DNA from: Candidatus Aadella gelida
GTDB taxonomy: Bacteria; Omnitrophota; Gorgyraeia; Tantalellales; Tantalellaceae
Reading direction: 5' to 3'
DNA: 54,197 nucleotides
NCBI GenBank assembly: GCA_030765205.1
Contig: JAVCDB010000008.1
Span: 1 to 54,197, forward strand
This document shows, in pieces, positions 16,862 to 25,559 of the stretch (position 1 is its first letter; each line of letters opens with the position of its first letter). The notes under the pieces are model-generated. The model saw only the letters and a program-made list of their open reading frames with translations. It was not told the DNA's origin and did no database searches. The position numbers were made by a program, and so were the translations under genes.

Positions 16862-16889
16862 AAACTACAAACTATGAATTACCAATTGT
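16862..16889. repeat. Short heptanucleotide array, 4 units
   Basis: Four units in register: AAACTAC, AAACTAT, GAATTAC, CAATTGT. It lies between the NSS gene start and the release-factor-like gene stop, and its units resemble those at 1186-1220. Confidence 0.6.
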
Positions 16890-16903
16890 TAGATTTTTTG
16901 AGA

Positions 16904-17311
16904 TTATTCCGACGGGTCGACCTTTTTTCGTAGTTTTTTTATATTAGACTGTTTTTTCTTCGCCTCTAAAACCTTTTCTTTTGCTCTTTTGGATCGTTTT
17001 CGTTTCTGCCTGCGTATTTTTTCAGCTTTTTTTACTTTTTCTGCGGCTTTACCTAGAATCTGTTTTTCGATTTTATCAATTAAAATTCGTCTGGCAAGGA
17101 ATCTATTAAGAACCTGGGACCTTTCCCTACCGCATTTGCACTCCGTTCCGGTAGGTAGGTGTCTGATATGAACGCATGTGGACACTTTGTTAACATGTTG
17201 TCCTCCGCTTCCCGAAGATCTGATGAATCTCTCTCTAAGATCAGATTCGTCAATTCCGAGCTCTTTCATCTTAATTCTAAGAGCTTTTTCTTTCGCAGAA
17301 GATACAGGCAT
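16904..17311 (-). CDS. Release factor-like peptidyl-tRNA hydrolase (ArfB/RF-1 domain)
   Basis: The 135-residue protein has the class I release factor catalytic domain alone: GSGGQHVNKVSTCVHI carries the GGQ motif that hydrolyses peptidyl-tRNA. No stop-codon recognition domain is present. A strongly basic tail follows (AEKVKKAEKIRRQKRKRSKRAK), as in ArfB/YaeJ, where it enters the empty mRNA channel to rescue stalled ribosomes. That role is therefore likely, although mitochondrial C12orf65-type proteins share the layout. Confidence 0.85.
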   Translation of the reverse strand: MPVSSAKEKALRIKMKELGIDESDLRERFIRSSGSGGQHVNKVSTCVHIRHLPTGTECKCGRERSQVLNRFLARRILIDKIEKQILGKAAEKVKKAEKIRRQKRKRSKRAKEKVLEAKKKQSNIKKLRKKVDPSE

Positions 17312-17320
17312 ATGAGGGCT

Positions 17321-18268
17321 TTACCTATTATAACAAGCATCGATAAGATCTTCTAAACGTGCTGTAGCAAGACATTGAACCGTATCGGCTCCACCATAAT
17401 ATATTTTCACTTCATTATTCGGCTCTAGAACTGCTCCGCAAGTAAAAACAACGGCATAAGTCAACCCGGTAAGTTCATAATCCATAACCGGTGAAAGTAT
17501 CGGAGCCTTGGCACGCGCGATTATCTTTGAAGGATCGTCCTTATCCAGCATCATCACGCCTAAATGATAAACATATTGAGCCGCACACTGTACATTAACG
17601 GCATGATATATTACCAACCAACCTTTATCTGTTTTAATCGGCACCGCTCCGGGACCATTTTTCTTCCATCCCCATTCGTCTTGCGTCTGCGCAACTGCTC
17701 TTGAGCCTCCCCAATGTATAAGATCCGGAGAATATGAAACCCACATGTATCCATGTCCGTCACCGGTGTTGGGCCTGTCAAGTCGGCAATACATACCATT
17801 AATCTTTTCAGGGAACAGCAGCCCGTTCCTGTTATCCGTCTCCGAGATAAATCCTTTCCACTTAAACTCTTTCATGTCGGGCGATTCCAAAAGACCTAAT
17901 CTGCAGGAATGACCGCTGTGACAAGCAAAAACAACATAATATGTGTCGCCTATAAGGGTAACTCGTGGGTCATAATACATCCCGGCGGTATATTCTTTAA
18001 ACTCTTCTGTATCCGGCATTTTGATGGGTTCCGGTCGAAGTGTAAAATTTATACCATCGTTGGAATCAGCCGGCCACATAAGCTGTTTCATTGAAGGTGT
18101 CTCCACCCTGCATAACATTACATACTTTCCGTCCAGAGTTTTTATGCACCCTGAATTATAAACCCCTTTAGCAGCTCCAGGTATATCTTCCTTTATCAAT
18201 ATTGGGTTTTTTGCGTACCGTACAACTATATTTTCTTTTTCCTTGGAATAAACTATTGGTTGTGACAT
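17321..18268 (-). CDS. Glycoside hydrolase family 130-like enzyme (glycoside phosphorylase type)
   Basis: The 315-residue single-domain protein has the five-bladed beta-propeller pattern of GH130: RYAKNPILI at the N-terminus, FNSG-like YNSGCIKT, YYDPRVTLIGDTYYV, and GPGAVPIKTDKGWLVIYH. GH130 enzymes are mostly phosphorylases or hydrolases of beta-mannosides, for example mannosyl-glucose or mannooligosaccharides; the substrate cannot be set. No signal peptide, so it is cytoplasmic. AAAGGAAC precedes the ATG. The ParA-CBM48 gene lies upstream on the same strand. Confidence 0.85.
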   Translation of the reverse strand: MSQPIVYSKEKENIVVRYAKNPILIKEDIPGAAKGVYNSGCIKTLDGKYVMLCRVETPSMKQLMWPADSNDGINFTLRPEPIKMPDTEEFKEYTAGMYYDPRVTLIGDTYYVVFACHSGHSCRLGLLESPDMKEFKWKGFISETDNRNGLLFPEKINGMYCRLDRPNTGDGHGYMWVSYSPDLIHWGGSRAVAQTQDEWGWKKNGPGAVPIKTDKGWLVIYHAVNVQCAAQYVYHLGVMMLDKDDPSKIIARAKAPILSPVMDYELTGLTYAVVFTCGAVLEPNNEVKIYYGGADTVQCLATARLEDLIDACYNR

Positions 18269-18290
18269 TTTGTTCCTTTCTTTTTTTTAG

Positions 18291-18318
18291 TTAATATAAA
18301 CACATTAAAAATACTCAA
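18291..18318 (-). promoter_or_regulatory. Putative promoter of the GH130 gene
   Basis: Minus strand: TTGAGT (18313-18318), 16-bp spacer, TATTAA (18291-18296). The start codon is 23 bp beyond the -10 box. Confidence 0.4.
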
Positions 18319-18386
18319 ACAGTATTTAGAAGCTTCTTTTTCCCAAATTCAAGTTATTTGAAAAAATGACGACCGGCCAAAAACTG

Positions 18387-19430
18387 TTACACTTCGAGAA
18401 CAGAATCGGCGGTACCGAAAACATTATGCTCGGAATTGACGTTATTTGGGTCGCTTATCCATTCGTTATCCACCAAAAATTTATAGCGGTACCTGCCCCT
18501 ATCCAAAGTAAAATGAGCCGCCCAGTCACCGCTTTCAAGTTTGGTCAACCGTGTCGCTTCTGATTTCTTCCATCCGTTAAAATCTCCCAGAACGTATACG
18601 GACCCGGCTTTGGGAGCATGGAGGGAAAATTCTTTTAGAGCCACCTTTATATCTTTATCTTTAGATTTTAAGAGTTCGCCTGTCAGGTTATAAAAATCTG
18701 AAGATGCGGAACTCTTAATATCATGTTCGAATATGGTCTTTCCTAGGCTAGCAGCTTCTCTTAATCTTACGCTTGCTCTTATTTTGGATGTTAGCAAATA
18801 TGGTCCCAGCCTTTTTTTTGCCTCTTCTTCCAGTTTTCTGGCAAATTTAGACCTCTTGTCAAAAATGTTCAGAACAAAAAATATCGAGGGATCCCTTCCA
18901 GTTTCATTTTTCAGAAGACTAGATACCCTGTATACACTATTTATACCGTTGAAGGAGAAATAACTAAGATCTATGGGAACCAGCATCATATCCGCCGCGT
19001 ACATTGAATTAAGGGTAAGAAATCCAAAACTTGGAGGCGAGTCTACCACAACATATTCGTATTTATTGAAATAAGGATCCGATAACGTCCGGTATAATAT
19101 GGCCGCTGCGCCGTTAACTCCGCCCAAATTTATTTCCGCGGCGCTAAGCATCATATTGGCAGGAATAAATGAAAGATGGTCCCTGTCGTTTATTACTATG
19201 TCTTCAAAGGACACTTCTGTTTTATCGAAACTAGCCCTAAAAATGTCGTATGAAGTCTTTCTTCCGGACGCTTTCTCGTTATATCCCAAAGCAAACGTCG
19301 CATGAGCCTGAGGATCAAGATCTATGAGAAGCGTTTGTTTCCCCATGTTCGCCAAAGTAGCCGCAACATTTACAGCTAAAGTAGTCTTACCGCAACCGCC
19401 TTTTTGATTAGCTATGGAAATTATCTTCAT
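18387..19430 (-). CDS. ParA-family ATPase fused to a CBM48/AMPK-beta glycogen-binding domain
   Basis: Residues 1-255 are a ParA/Soj ATPase: deviant Walker A KGGCGKTT (10-17), switch I-like DLDPQAHAT (37-45), and VVVDSPPSFG (127-136). Residues 263-347 are a complete CBM48 module: VYVLGDFNGWKK (W287), RYRYKFLVDNEW (K317, W324) and DPNNV. These align with the carbohydrate contacts of AMPK beta (W100, K126, W133); the late Asn contact seems replaced. ParA proteins form DNA- or membrane-bound gradients that position cargo, so this one may position glycogen or another alpha-glucan. GGGGG lies 5 bp before the ATG. Confidence 0.9.
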   Translation of the reverse strand: MKIISIANQKGGCGKTTLAVNVAATLANMGKQTLLIDLDPQAHATFALGYNEKASGRKTSYDIFRASFDKTEVSFEDIVINDRDHLSFIPANMMLSAAEINLGGVNGAAAILYRTLSDPYFNKYEYVVVDSPPSFGFLTLNSMYAADMMLVPIDLSYFSFNGINSVYRVSSLLKNETGRDPSIFFVLNIFDKRSKFARKLEEEAKKRLGPYLLTSKIRASVRLREAASLGKTIFEHDIKSSASSDFYNLTGELLKSKDKDIKVALKEFSLHAPKAGSVYVLGDFNGWKKSEATRLTKLESGDWAAHFTLDRGRYRYKFLVDNEWISDPNNVNSEHNVFGTADSVLEV

Positions 19431-19450
19431 ATACCCCCTCTTTTTTCTAG

Positions 19451-19479
19451 ATTATAGCATATAACTATTTTGACGTAAA
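19451..19479 (-). promoter_or_regulatory. Promoter of the ParA-CBM48 gene
   Basis: Minus strand: TATAAT (19451-19456), 17-bp spacer, TTTACG (19474-19479). The -10 is perfect, and the start codon follows 20 bp downstream. Confidence 0.6.
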
Positions 19480-19583
19480 TATAAATATCTACATATTTAA
19501 CATAGAATGTGCTCTTTTTGCCGGACTAAAATCGCGTATTTCCAGGTCAATTCTCTCCTCTTTTTGAAAGTTTTTTAGCCAAA

Positions 19584-19612
19584 TTGACATTTCCACATTT
19601 TAGTTCTATTAC
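19584..19612 (+). promoter_or_regulatory. Promoter of the divergent membrane protein gene
   Basis: Plus strand: TTGACA (19584-19589), 17-bp spacer, TATTAC (19607-19612), 26 bp before the ATG at 19639. The two divergent promoters lie about 105 bp apart. Confidence 0.5.
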
Positions 19613-19638
19613 GGTCCCTCTTATGATAAAATAACCTT

Positions 19639-20604
19639 ATGAATAAGCACCGAACCAAAGACAAAATTGACGCCGAACTTTCAAAAACGTATTTCGGCAA
19701 TGCCTTAAGGACTATAGACCTTGATAGCGATTCTTTAAGCGTAAGGAAAAACACCTCCTCCGTGGAGAAAAACACTATAAAGGAGAAAAACACTATAAAA
19801 AATGACAAACCCTCTCCCGGGAAAAGGCGGTCACTGCTAATAGGCGCACTCCTTTTGACGGGTAAATTGCGTCCCTTTTTTATATCCATCATTCTTCTGG
19901 CAACATTGTCCCTTGCTATTATACTTTTCATATCGCACAATCGCATGATATTCGATTTCAATATAAACGTTAAACCTGTGAACAAGGAGCTTTTAACTGC
20001 CCCATCTTCTCCGGTCGAGGGATCAAACATACAAATTACTGCACCTGGTAGCACCGTTATCTCATATGCAAAAGAGCCTCTAGTTACCGAAAAAACACTT
20101 TATGATTTTGAGAATGGAGAAGATGGTTGGGAAATACCTTTTTGGGCGACCGAAAAGCCTGATCACGTGGCCTTATCCATAGCATCTATCAACAATATAT
20201 CTTCGAATGGTGAAAGCAGTATTGGTATCTATGCCGAATTTTTACCTGGCCGGTGGTCTGCCGCATTAATAGAAACCCAGCATTATCTTGATCTGAGTGA
20301 CTATAATTCAATATCGGCAATGGTATACCTTCCTCCCGACGCGATTGACCGGTTAAGTTGTGAGCTCATATTTACTGTCGGTGACGATTGGCGGTTTGTT
20401 GAAATGGCTCGCAAAGTGAAATTAGTACCCGGGAAATGGACGATCGTAGAAGCGGACATCTCTGAAGGAAGCATAGACTGGAAACGAACCTTAATCGATA
20501 ATGATTTCAAAAAAGATATACGCAAGATCTCGTTAAGAGTAACATCCGACGGAAAACCCCATTCAGGACTTATCTATGTAGACGAGATCAAGGTCTCTCC
20601 CTAA
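19639..20604 (+). CDS. Membrane-anchored protein with C-terminal lectin-like beta-sandwich
   Basis: The 321-residue protein has a charged cytoplasmic N-terminus of about 78 residues, one membrane helix (79-99), and an extracytoplasmic domain from about residue 148. That domain begins TLYDFENGEDGWE and closes GLIYVDEIKVSP, the pattern of galactose-binding-like or CBM-type jelly rolls ('DFE..W...' to 'YVDDI'). It is transcribed divergently from the ParA-CBM48 gene, so a linked role is possible. The N-terminal cytoplasmic part contains a near-duplicate KNTIKEKNTIKN. No clear ribosome binding site precedes the ATG. Confidence 0.7.
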   Translation: MNKHRTKDKIDAELSKTYFGNALRTIDLDSDSLSVRKNTSSVEKNTIKEKNTIKNDKPSPGKRRSLLIGALLLTGKLRPFFISIILLATLSLAIILFISHNRMIFDFNINVKPVNKELLTAPSSPVEGSNIQITAPGSTVISYAKEPLVTEKTLYDFENGEDGWEIPFWATEKPDHVALSIASINNISSNGESSIGIYAEFLPGRWSAALIETQHYLDLSDYNSISAMVYLPPDAIDRLSCELIFTVGDDWRFVEMARKVKLVPGKWTIVEADISEGSIDWKRTLIDNDFKKDIRKISLRVTSDGKPHSGLIYVDEIKVSP

Positions 20605-20653
20605 CATCTTTTATCTGACATACAGAAATAACTTGCTGCACATACTTCTTTTT

Positions 20654-21664
20654 CTATTTCCCAAAAAGATCTTCCGGAGAGTCTTTTTCTGAGGAAGCCT
20701 CACCTTTCCAAAGTTCGTCAGCAGCAGGCTTTATATAATATTTGCGCCCTTTTATAAAAACAAAGTTACTCCACACTTTGCCCTCTTCTTGCTGGGAAAC
20801 TTGTATCTCTTTTATAGCATTTGCCTGTGACACCAATTCATCTGTCTGATACACTATCGTAGCTTCCAGCGTTTTTGGAAGTACCGGTGACTGCTGCTCA
20901 TATTCTCCATGATGACTAAGTATAATATGCTCTAATCTGAGCCGGAGATCATCCGGAAACCCGTCTATTTTAGAGATCTTTTCGTTTAATATCCTGTACC
21001 CTATGGTTATGTGTCCCAAGAGTCCACCTTCTATGGTGTACTCCTGTTTCTTAATATCCAATTCAAATATCTTCCCTATATCGTGGATAAAAGAACCTAG
21101 GCTGATAATGTCCCTGTCGGCTTCAGGATAAAGATCACATACTTTCACGGCTATATACATAACGTCGTATGTATGTTCCATCAATCCACCGATATAAGCC
21201 CCATGCCAACTCTTTCCTCCAAGTCCTTCCTTGAACTTATTTATCAGATCTTCATCACCCGTAAATTCGCGTGCCAACGATAGTATCCATGGGTTTTTTA
21301 TGTCTTCGAGCTGCGTCAAGATATCGCTGTATATCCTATCCCTGCCCTCAGCTATCCTTACCATATCTTCGAAGGTAAATGCCCTATCATCAGCTTTTTC
21401 TATCGAATCTATCTTGAGCTGTTTTTCTTCGCGGTACTTATCCACGGTCCCAACAACATGTATCACATCTCCGGTCTCTGCGGCTTCATTGAATTTATCC
21501 GCATTATCCCATAACCGCCCCTCGATCTTACCTGTCTTATCCGCAAGACCTATCTCCAGATACGGTTTGTCATGTTTAGTAAGTTTAAGATCTTTTTTTC
21601 TTAAAATGAAATACGAATTTACCCGTTCATTCACTTTAAGATCACTTATAAATTTCTTCTCCAT
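20654..21664 (-). CDS. YhaM-like 3'-5' exoribonuclease (OB fold + HD domain)
   Basis: Residues 1-100 form an OB-fold nucleic-acid binding domain (LKVNERVNSYFILRKKDLKL; EGRLWDNADKF). The HD phosphohydrolase domain begins about 165 (GLMEHTYDVMYIAVKV) and includes LGSFIHDIGK with the paired His-Asp and ILSHHGEYE. This is the architecture of Bacillus YhaM, a 3'-5' exonuclease active on RNA and ssDNA. It lies 12 bp after the helicase-nuclease gene, so a role in nucleic-acid processing together is plausible. Confidence 0.88.
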   Translation of the reverse strand: MEKKFISDLKVNERVNSYFILRKKDLKLTKHDKPYLEIGLADKTGKIEGRLWDNADKFNEAAETGDVIHVVGTVDKYREEKQLKIDSIEKADDRAFTFEDMVRIAEGRDRIYSDILTQLEDIKNPWILSLAREFTGDEDLINKFKEGLGGKSWHGAYIGGLMEHTYDVMYIAVKVCDLYPEADRDIISLGSFIHDIGKIFELDIKKQEYTIEGGLLGHITIGYRILNEKISKIDGFPDDLRLRLEHIILSHHGEYEQQSPVLPKTLEATIVYQTDELVSQANAIKEIQVSQQEEGKVWSNFVFIKGRKYYIKPAADELWKGEASSEKDSPEDLFGK

Positions 21665-21676
21665 AATTGCTCCCTG

Positions 21677-24600
21677 TTAATGCTCCCAACATATGTTAAC
21701 ATACTCGCAATGCCCGCATCGCCCTTTATCATCTCTTTCAGGTAACTTATCAAATTTTAAGGCCTTTATGTTTTTAAAACAGTCTAGTATAACCTCTTCT
21801 AGTTCGAGAACCATCTCATCCGTAAGATCTACCGTTATTTTTTTATAGTCGCCTTTTTCGAGATCGTATTTTTTCACTGTGACCCCAACGGGTTCAAGGA
21901 ATTGTAACACGCCTTTTTCCACCGCTCCCTTACCTTTGGTCTTGGCCGACCTTTCATACAAAAGTTTGTACGCTACAACTTGCCGATAATAATCATCACA
22001 TTCGGTATTAGAAAGATCCTTTTTTGTTGCCATCGCTTTGACATGCTTATCGGGTTTACCGGTTTTGTAATCCACGACTTTTATCTTACCCGGCGAGTCT
22101 TCTTCTATCTTATCGAAAGTCCCCCGAAAAAAATGTCCTCCGGGTAAAGTTATTTCCAGCTTATTTTCAAGAGCTACCGGCACAACCGGAAATTTTTCTT
22201 CACGCTCGTACCAAGTTTTCAGTGTCTCCAGCCTATCCTGACACCATGTCTTTATCTCTTTATTCGCACCTTGATACTCAAGTTCTGAGGTGAATACTTT
22301 CTTGAACCGTTCAAATTTAGGGAAGTCACCTTTCTCCATAAAGATCCCGTATACATCTTCAAGTGCTTTATGCGCGCAATTACCAAAAATAAGATGCTGG
22401 TTCTTTTTCCCGGGCAATCTTAACACGTTATCATAAAGAAACTTACGCCTGCATGCGATATAATTGTTCAAACTGGTGGGGTTAAGTGTTATTCCCGATA
22501 CGATATCTTTAAGCACATCTTCCGTTCCAACAAAAGGATCATTTTCTTTTTTAGTACTCAAATATTCTTTAAGAAACTTCTCTTCATCTTTAGGAGACCC
22601 CTGCTGTGCCTCTATATCAATATATCCCAAGAAGGGACTCGTAATAACCTTTTCTGCGGGTGCGGAAGTATATACAAGATGTGCTTTCGCGCGCGTAGAT
22701 GCTACATAGAAAAGCCGCAGTTCATCATAAAGATCTAAGAGTTTAATTTTCTTTTTTTCGTCCACCCTTTCCTTGCTTTTATAGATACTATACGGAAGAG
22801 GAACAACATCGGGTTTTCGTCGCAAGGGCCAGCTTTTCTGCTGAAGACAGAACGGCAGAAAAACGGCATAGAATTCCAATCCTTTAGCTTTATGCGTAGT
22901 GTATACTCGCACCCCGTCCTGGCTGAGTGTCGCGAGTTCCCCTTGAACCGGCATTCCATGTATTTCTCTTAGCTCCATCTCTTTCATGAACTCGTCAAGG
23001 TTGAGTGCCGGATTAGCGAGATCTGCTTTCTTTACCATGTTAATAAAAGATACCAGTGATCTGAGTTCCCTTATTCTGATCACTTTATCCTTTGAGTATC
23101 TTTCAAGTATAAATCCATATATCCCCGAATCCTCTATGTACCTCATGATAAGGTCGTGTACAGGACGATTGTTCCCGCCTGAAGTCATCCTGCTGATAGC
23201 CCAGGACGCCACATGCAAGGCATGTGGGTTTTTTAATTTCAATTCTTCCGTAATACTCAAATTAGCTGAATCTTTTTCACTGGGCCTTAAGAATGCACCG
23301 TCATTATCCTTATCAAACTGTCCGAAACATTCCTGAAACTGTTGAAATAACCCGAATTTGGCATTGTTCGCCGCCCCGTGATCGCTTGATGAAGATTTCG
23401 CTTTTAAAACATACCCCATAAAACTTAAAACATCCGAATGTACTGCTCCAATATAATCAGAGGTAAGCATTCGGTAAAGGAGCAAGGACCTTTTCTGATA
23501 GTCCTCACTACCGCATGCCGCAAGTTCAAGAACATCCAGTATCTGACGAACGCGTTTTTCGCTTCGTATATCCTCGGCCCCGTCAGTAGCATAGGGCACA
23601 CCTGCCTTAAGCAGTGCATCTATCACTTTTATTATATGCGCACGTTTTCGTACCAGTATCGCTATATTATTGAAAGGTTTTTCTCTTTCTTCCTGTGATA
23701 AACACTTATCCCTCTTTATATGGTCAACACAACGTACTATTTCTTTCACAATAAACCCTAGTTCTTCTTCTTCGGTGCAAAATTCCGTAATGCTGACGTT
23801 TCCGGATCCATAAGTCTTTTTACTTTTAAGTTCTTTTCCTGTTATACGCTCGTCTACAGGAAGTTTAGAGATTATACTCCCCGAAATGTCGGCTATCTCT
23901 TGGGTAGAACGATAATTGTTCTCTAGTGAAACTTGTTTAAGGGAAGGAAGTTTTTCCTTAAGCACTCTAAAATTGGAAAGTGTAGCTCCCTGAAACCTGT
24001 ATATCGCTTGATCGTCATCTCCCACACAACACACATTGGAAGACGCAGGGTCCAGTATGGAAAAAAGAAGTTCTAATTGAGCGCCATTGGTATCCTGATA
24101 TTCATCCACCATTATATACTTGTACTGTTCTCTAAACTGCTCACGTAGATCTTTATCATTTTTTAATGCCTCTATTGCGAACAGTATCATATCATCGTAA
24201 TCCAAGCGTCCCCTATCGTCAAAAAGAACGCTGCATTCTTCATCTTTCAGCTTTTCGTATTTTTCATACATAACCGATAAAGCTTTTAGACGGCTCACAT
24301 GTTTATCCTCCACATTTACCCCGTCAGGGATAAGCCCTTTAAGTTCGGCAAAAAAAGTTTGCGGAGAGATTCCTTCGTTCTTGAGCTCGCTTATACGCTT
24401 TTCTATTTCCCTGCGGTGTATGTATGGCGCTCCAAACGGCCGAAGACCTTCCGCTCCCTGAACATTATCAAGCATATATTCTAGAGCTCTCACTTTCTCG
24501 ATCTCACCTATCTCGATCTTCTCTTTAACATATTTTATAGCCTCTTCTGATTCAAGAACAATAGAATTGGCAAAGCTGTGGAATGTTTCGACGGTTACGT

Positions 24601-24859
24601 TGTACCCATCTTGCCCTATAATAAGAGCCAGACGTTCCCTCATGGCCCTTGTAGCGGCATTAGTGAAAGTAAGTATAAGAATATTTTCAGGATCGATCTT
24701 TTTCTTGTTTAGGATGTTCGCGGCCCTTACGGCAAGAAGCTGCGTTTTACCCGTTCCGGGACCGGCCAGGACCAGTAAAGGACCGTCTGTTGTATCAACG
24801 GCTGTTTTCTGTTCAGTATTTAGCAGCTTATAATATTCTTTAAATTTCTCGGTTTGCAT
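21677..24859 (-). CDS. UvrD-type helicase fused to a Cas4/AddB-like Fe-S nuclease
   Basis: The 1060-residue protein has a superfamily 1A helicase part: Walker A LAGPGTGKTQ near residue 32, VDEYQDTN, CVGDDDQAIYRFQGA, and VYTTHKAKGLEF. The C-terminus is a RecB-type nuclease: FRGTFDKIEED, VVDYKTGKPD and QVVAYKLLYE. Four cysteines (ACRRKF upstream; CGHCEYVNIC at the end) match the 4Fe-4S staple of AddB and Cas4. A single chain thus combines motor and nuclease, as in simplified break-resection enzymes. The yhaM-like gene follows directly. Confidence 0.92.
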   Translation of the reverse strand: MQTEKFKEYYKLLNTEQKTAVDTTDGPLLVLAGPGTGKTQLLAVRAANILNKKKIDPENILILTFTNAATRAMRERLALIIGQDGYNVTVETFHSFANSIVLESEEAIKYVKEKIEIGEIEKVRALEYMLDNVQGAEGLRPFGAPYIHRREIEKRISELKNEGISPQTFFAELKGLIPDGVNVEDKHVSRLKALSVMYEKYEKLKDEECSVLFDDRGRLDYDDMILFAIEALKNDKDLREQFREQYKYIMVDEYQDTNGAQLELLFSILDPASSNVCCVGDDDQAIYRFQGATLSNFRVLKEKLPSLKQVSLENNYRSTQEIADISGSIISKLPVDERITGKELKSKKTYGSGNVSITEFCTEEEELGFIVKEIVRCVDHIKRDKCLSQEEREKPFNNIAILVRKRAHIIKVIDALLKAGVPYATDGAEDIRSEKRVRQILDVLELAACGSEDYQKRSLLLYRMLTSDYIGAVHSDVLSFMGYVLKAKSSSSDHGAANNAKFGLFQQFQECFGQFDKDNDGAFLRPSEKDSANLSITEELKLKNPHALHVASWAISRMTSGGNNRPVHDLIMRYIEDSGIYGFILERYSKDKVIRIRELRSLVSFINMVKKADLANPALNLDEFMKEMELREIHGMPVQGELATLSQDGVRVYTTHKAKGLEFYAVFLPFCLQQKSWPLRRKPDVVPLPYSIYKSKERVDEKKKIKLLDLYDELRLFYVASTRAKAHLVYTSAPAEKVITSPFLGYIDIEAQQGSPKDEEKFLKEYLSTKKENDPFVGTEDVLKDIVSGITLNPTSLNNYIACRRKFLYDNVLRLPGKKNQHLIFGNCAHKALEDVYGIFMEKGDFPKFERFKKVFTSELEYQGANKEIKTWCQDRLETLKTWYEREEKFPVVPVALENKLEITLPGGHFFRGTFDKIEEDSPGKIKVVDYKTGKPDKHVKAMATKKDLSNTECDDYYRQVVAYKLLYERSAKTKGKGAVEKGVLQFLEPVGVTVKKYDLEKGDYKKITVDLTDEMVLELEEVILDCFKNIKALKFDKLPERDDKGRCGHCEYVNICWEH

Positions 24860-24864
24860 TGGAG

Positions 24865-24955
24865 TTTGTCGTGTTTATTAGGTTTGTTGGGTTTGTTAGG
24901 TTATCTTGCCCGAGGTTCCGCGTCCTTCGTCCCTCATCTTTCGTCCTTCCAACCT
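24865..24955. repeat. Nonamer plus heptanucleotide array
   Basis: Four 9-bp units (TTTGTCGTG, TTTATTAGG, TTTGTTGGG, TTTGTTAGG; 24865-24900) are followed after 20 bp by five 7-bp units (CGTCCTT, CGTCCCT, CATCTTT, CGTCCTT, CCAACCT; 24921-24955). The last unit reaches the metW stop codon (24954-24956). Confidence 0.75.
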
Positions 24956-25559
24956 ATCCCCTCGATATTTGGAATATAGCATTCAACGCCAAAAGGTTCG
25001 GCAGGATCTTAACCTCTTTCTTCTCGCATAAGAAAACACTTTTTTTTATGACTATGTTCTCTTTAGAACAAAACCTTTCAAAATCCTTTATGCTAAGAAA
25101 ATGGAGATTAGGAGTATCATACCAAGAATACGGCAAAGATGGTGTAAGAGGCACGTGCCCACCGAAAAAAAGCTGAACTCTTGCCTTTATATAACAAAAG
25201 TTAGGAAACCCTATGATAACCGTTTTCCCTATTCTCAAAGCTTCTTGTATTGCGTCTTTAGGGCGATGTACCTGCTGCATCGTCTGGTTGAATATAACAT
25301 AGTCAAAAAGTCCGTCGGGATACTCTTTGAGTCCCGTATCAATATCTCCTTGAGACACGCTAAGTCCTTTTTCAACGCACTGATAAATAGCCTGTTCGCT
25401 TATCTCGACACCGGTCCCGTCGGCTTCTTTGCTGGAAACAAGATATTCCAACAGTTCCCCGGCCCCACAACCCATATCAAGAACTTTGGAACCTCTTGAG
25501 ACCATTTCACCTATGATCCTATGATCGCATCTTAATTCTTCTTTTATTTTACTAGTCAT
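24954..25559 (-). CDS. metW: Methionine biosynthesis protein MetW
   Basis: The 201-residue protein is a class I methyltransferase fold of the MetW type: [15 protein letters not shown] (SAM-binding loop), [36 protein letters not shown], and [14 protein letters not shown]. MetW partners MetX in homoserine acylation for methionine synthesis. The two genes are coupled through an ATGA overlap at 25556-25559. Confidence 0.93.
   Translation of the reverse strand: MTSKIKEELRCDHRIIGEMVSRGSKVLDMGCGAGELLEYLVSSKEADGTGVEISEQAIYQCVEKGLSVSQGDIDTGLKEYPDGLFDYVIFNQTMQQVHRPKDAIQEALRIGKTVIIGFPNFCYIKARVQLFFGGHVPLTPSLPYSWYDTPNLHFLSIKDFERFCSKENIVIKKSVFLCEKKEVKILPNLLALNAIFQISRG

Noticed and set aside
19575..20054. 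159-codon minus-strand ORF
   Set aside because: Antisense to the membrane protein gene at 19639-20604, which has a membrane helix and a recognisable domain.
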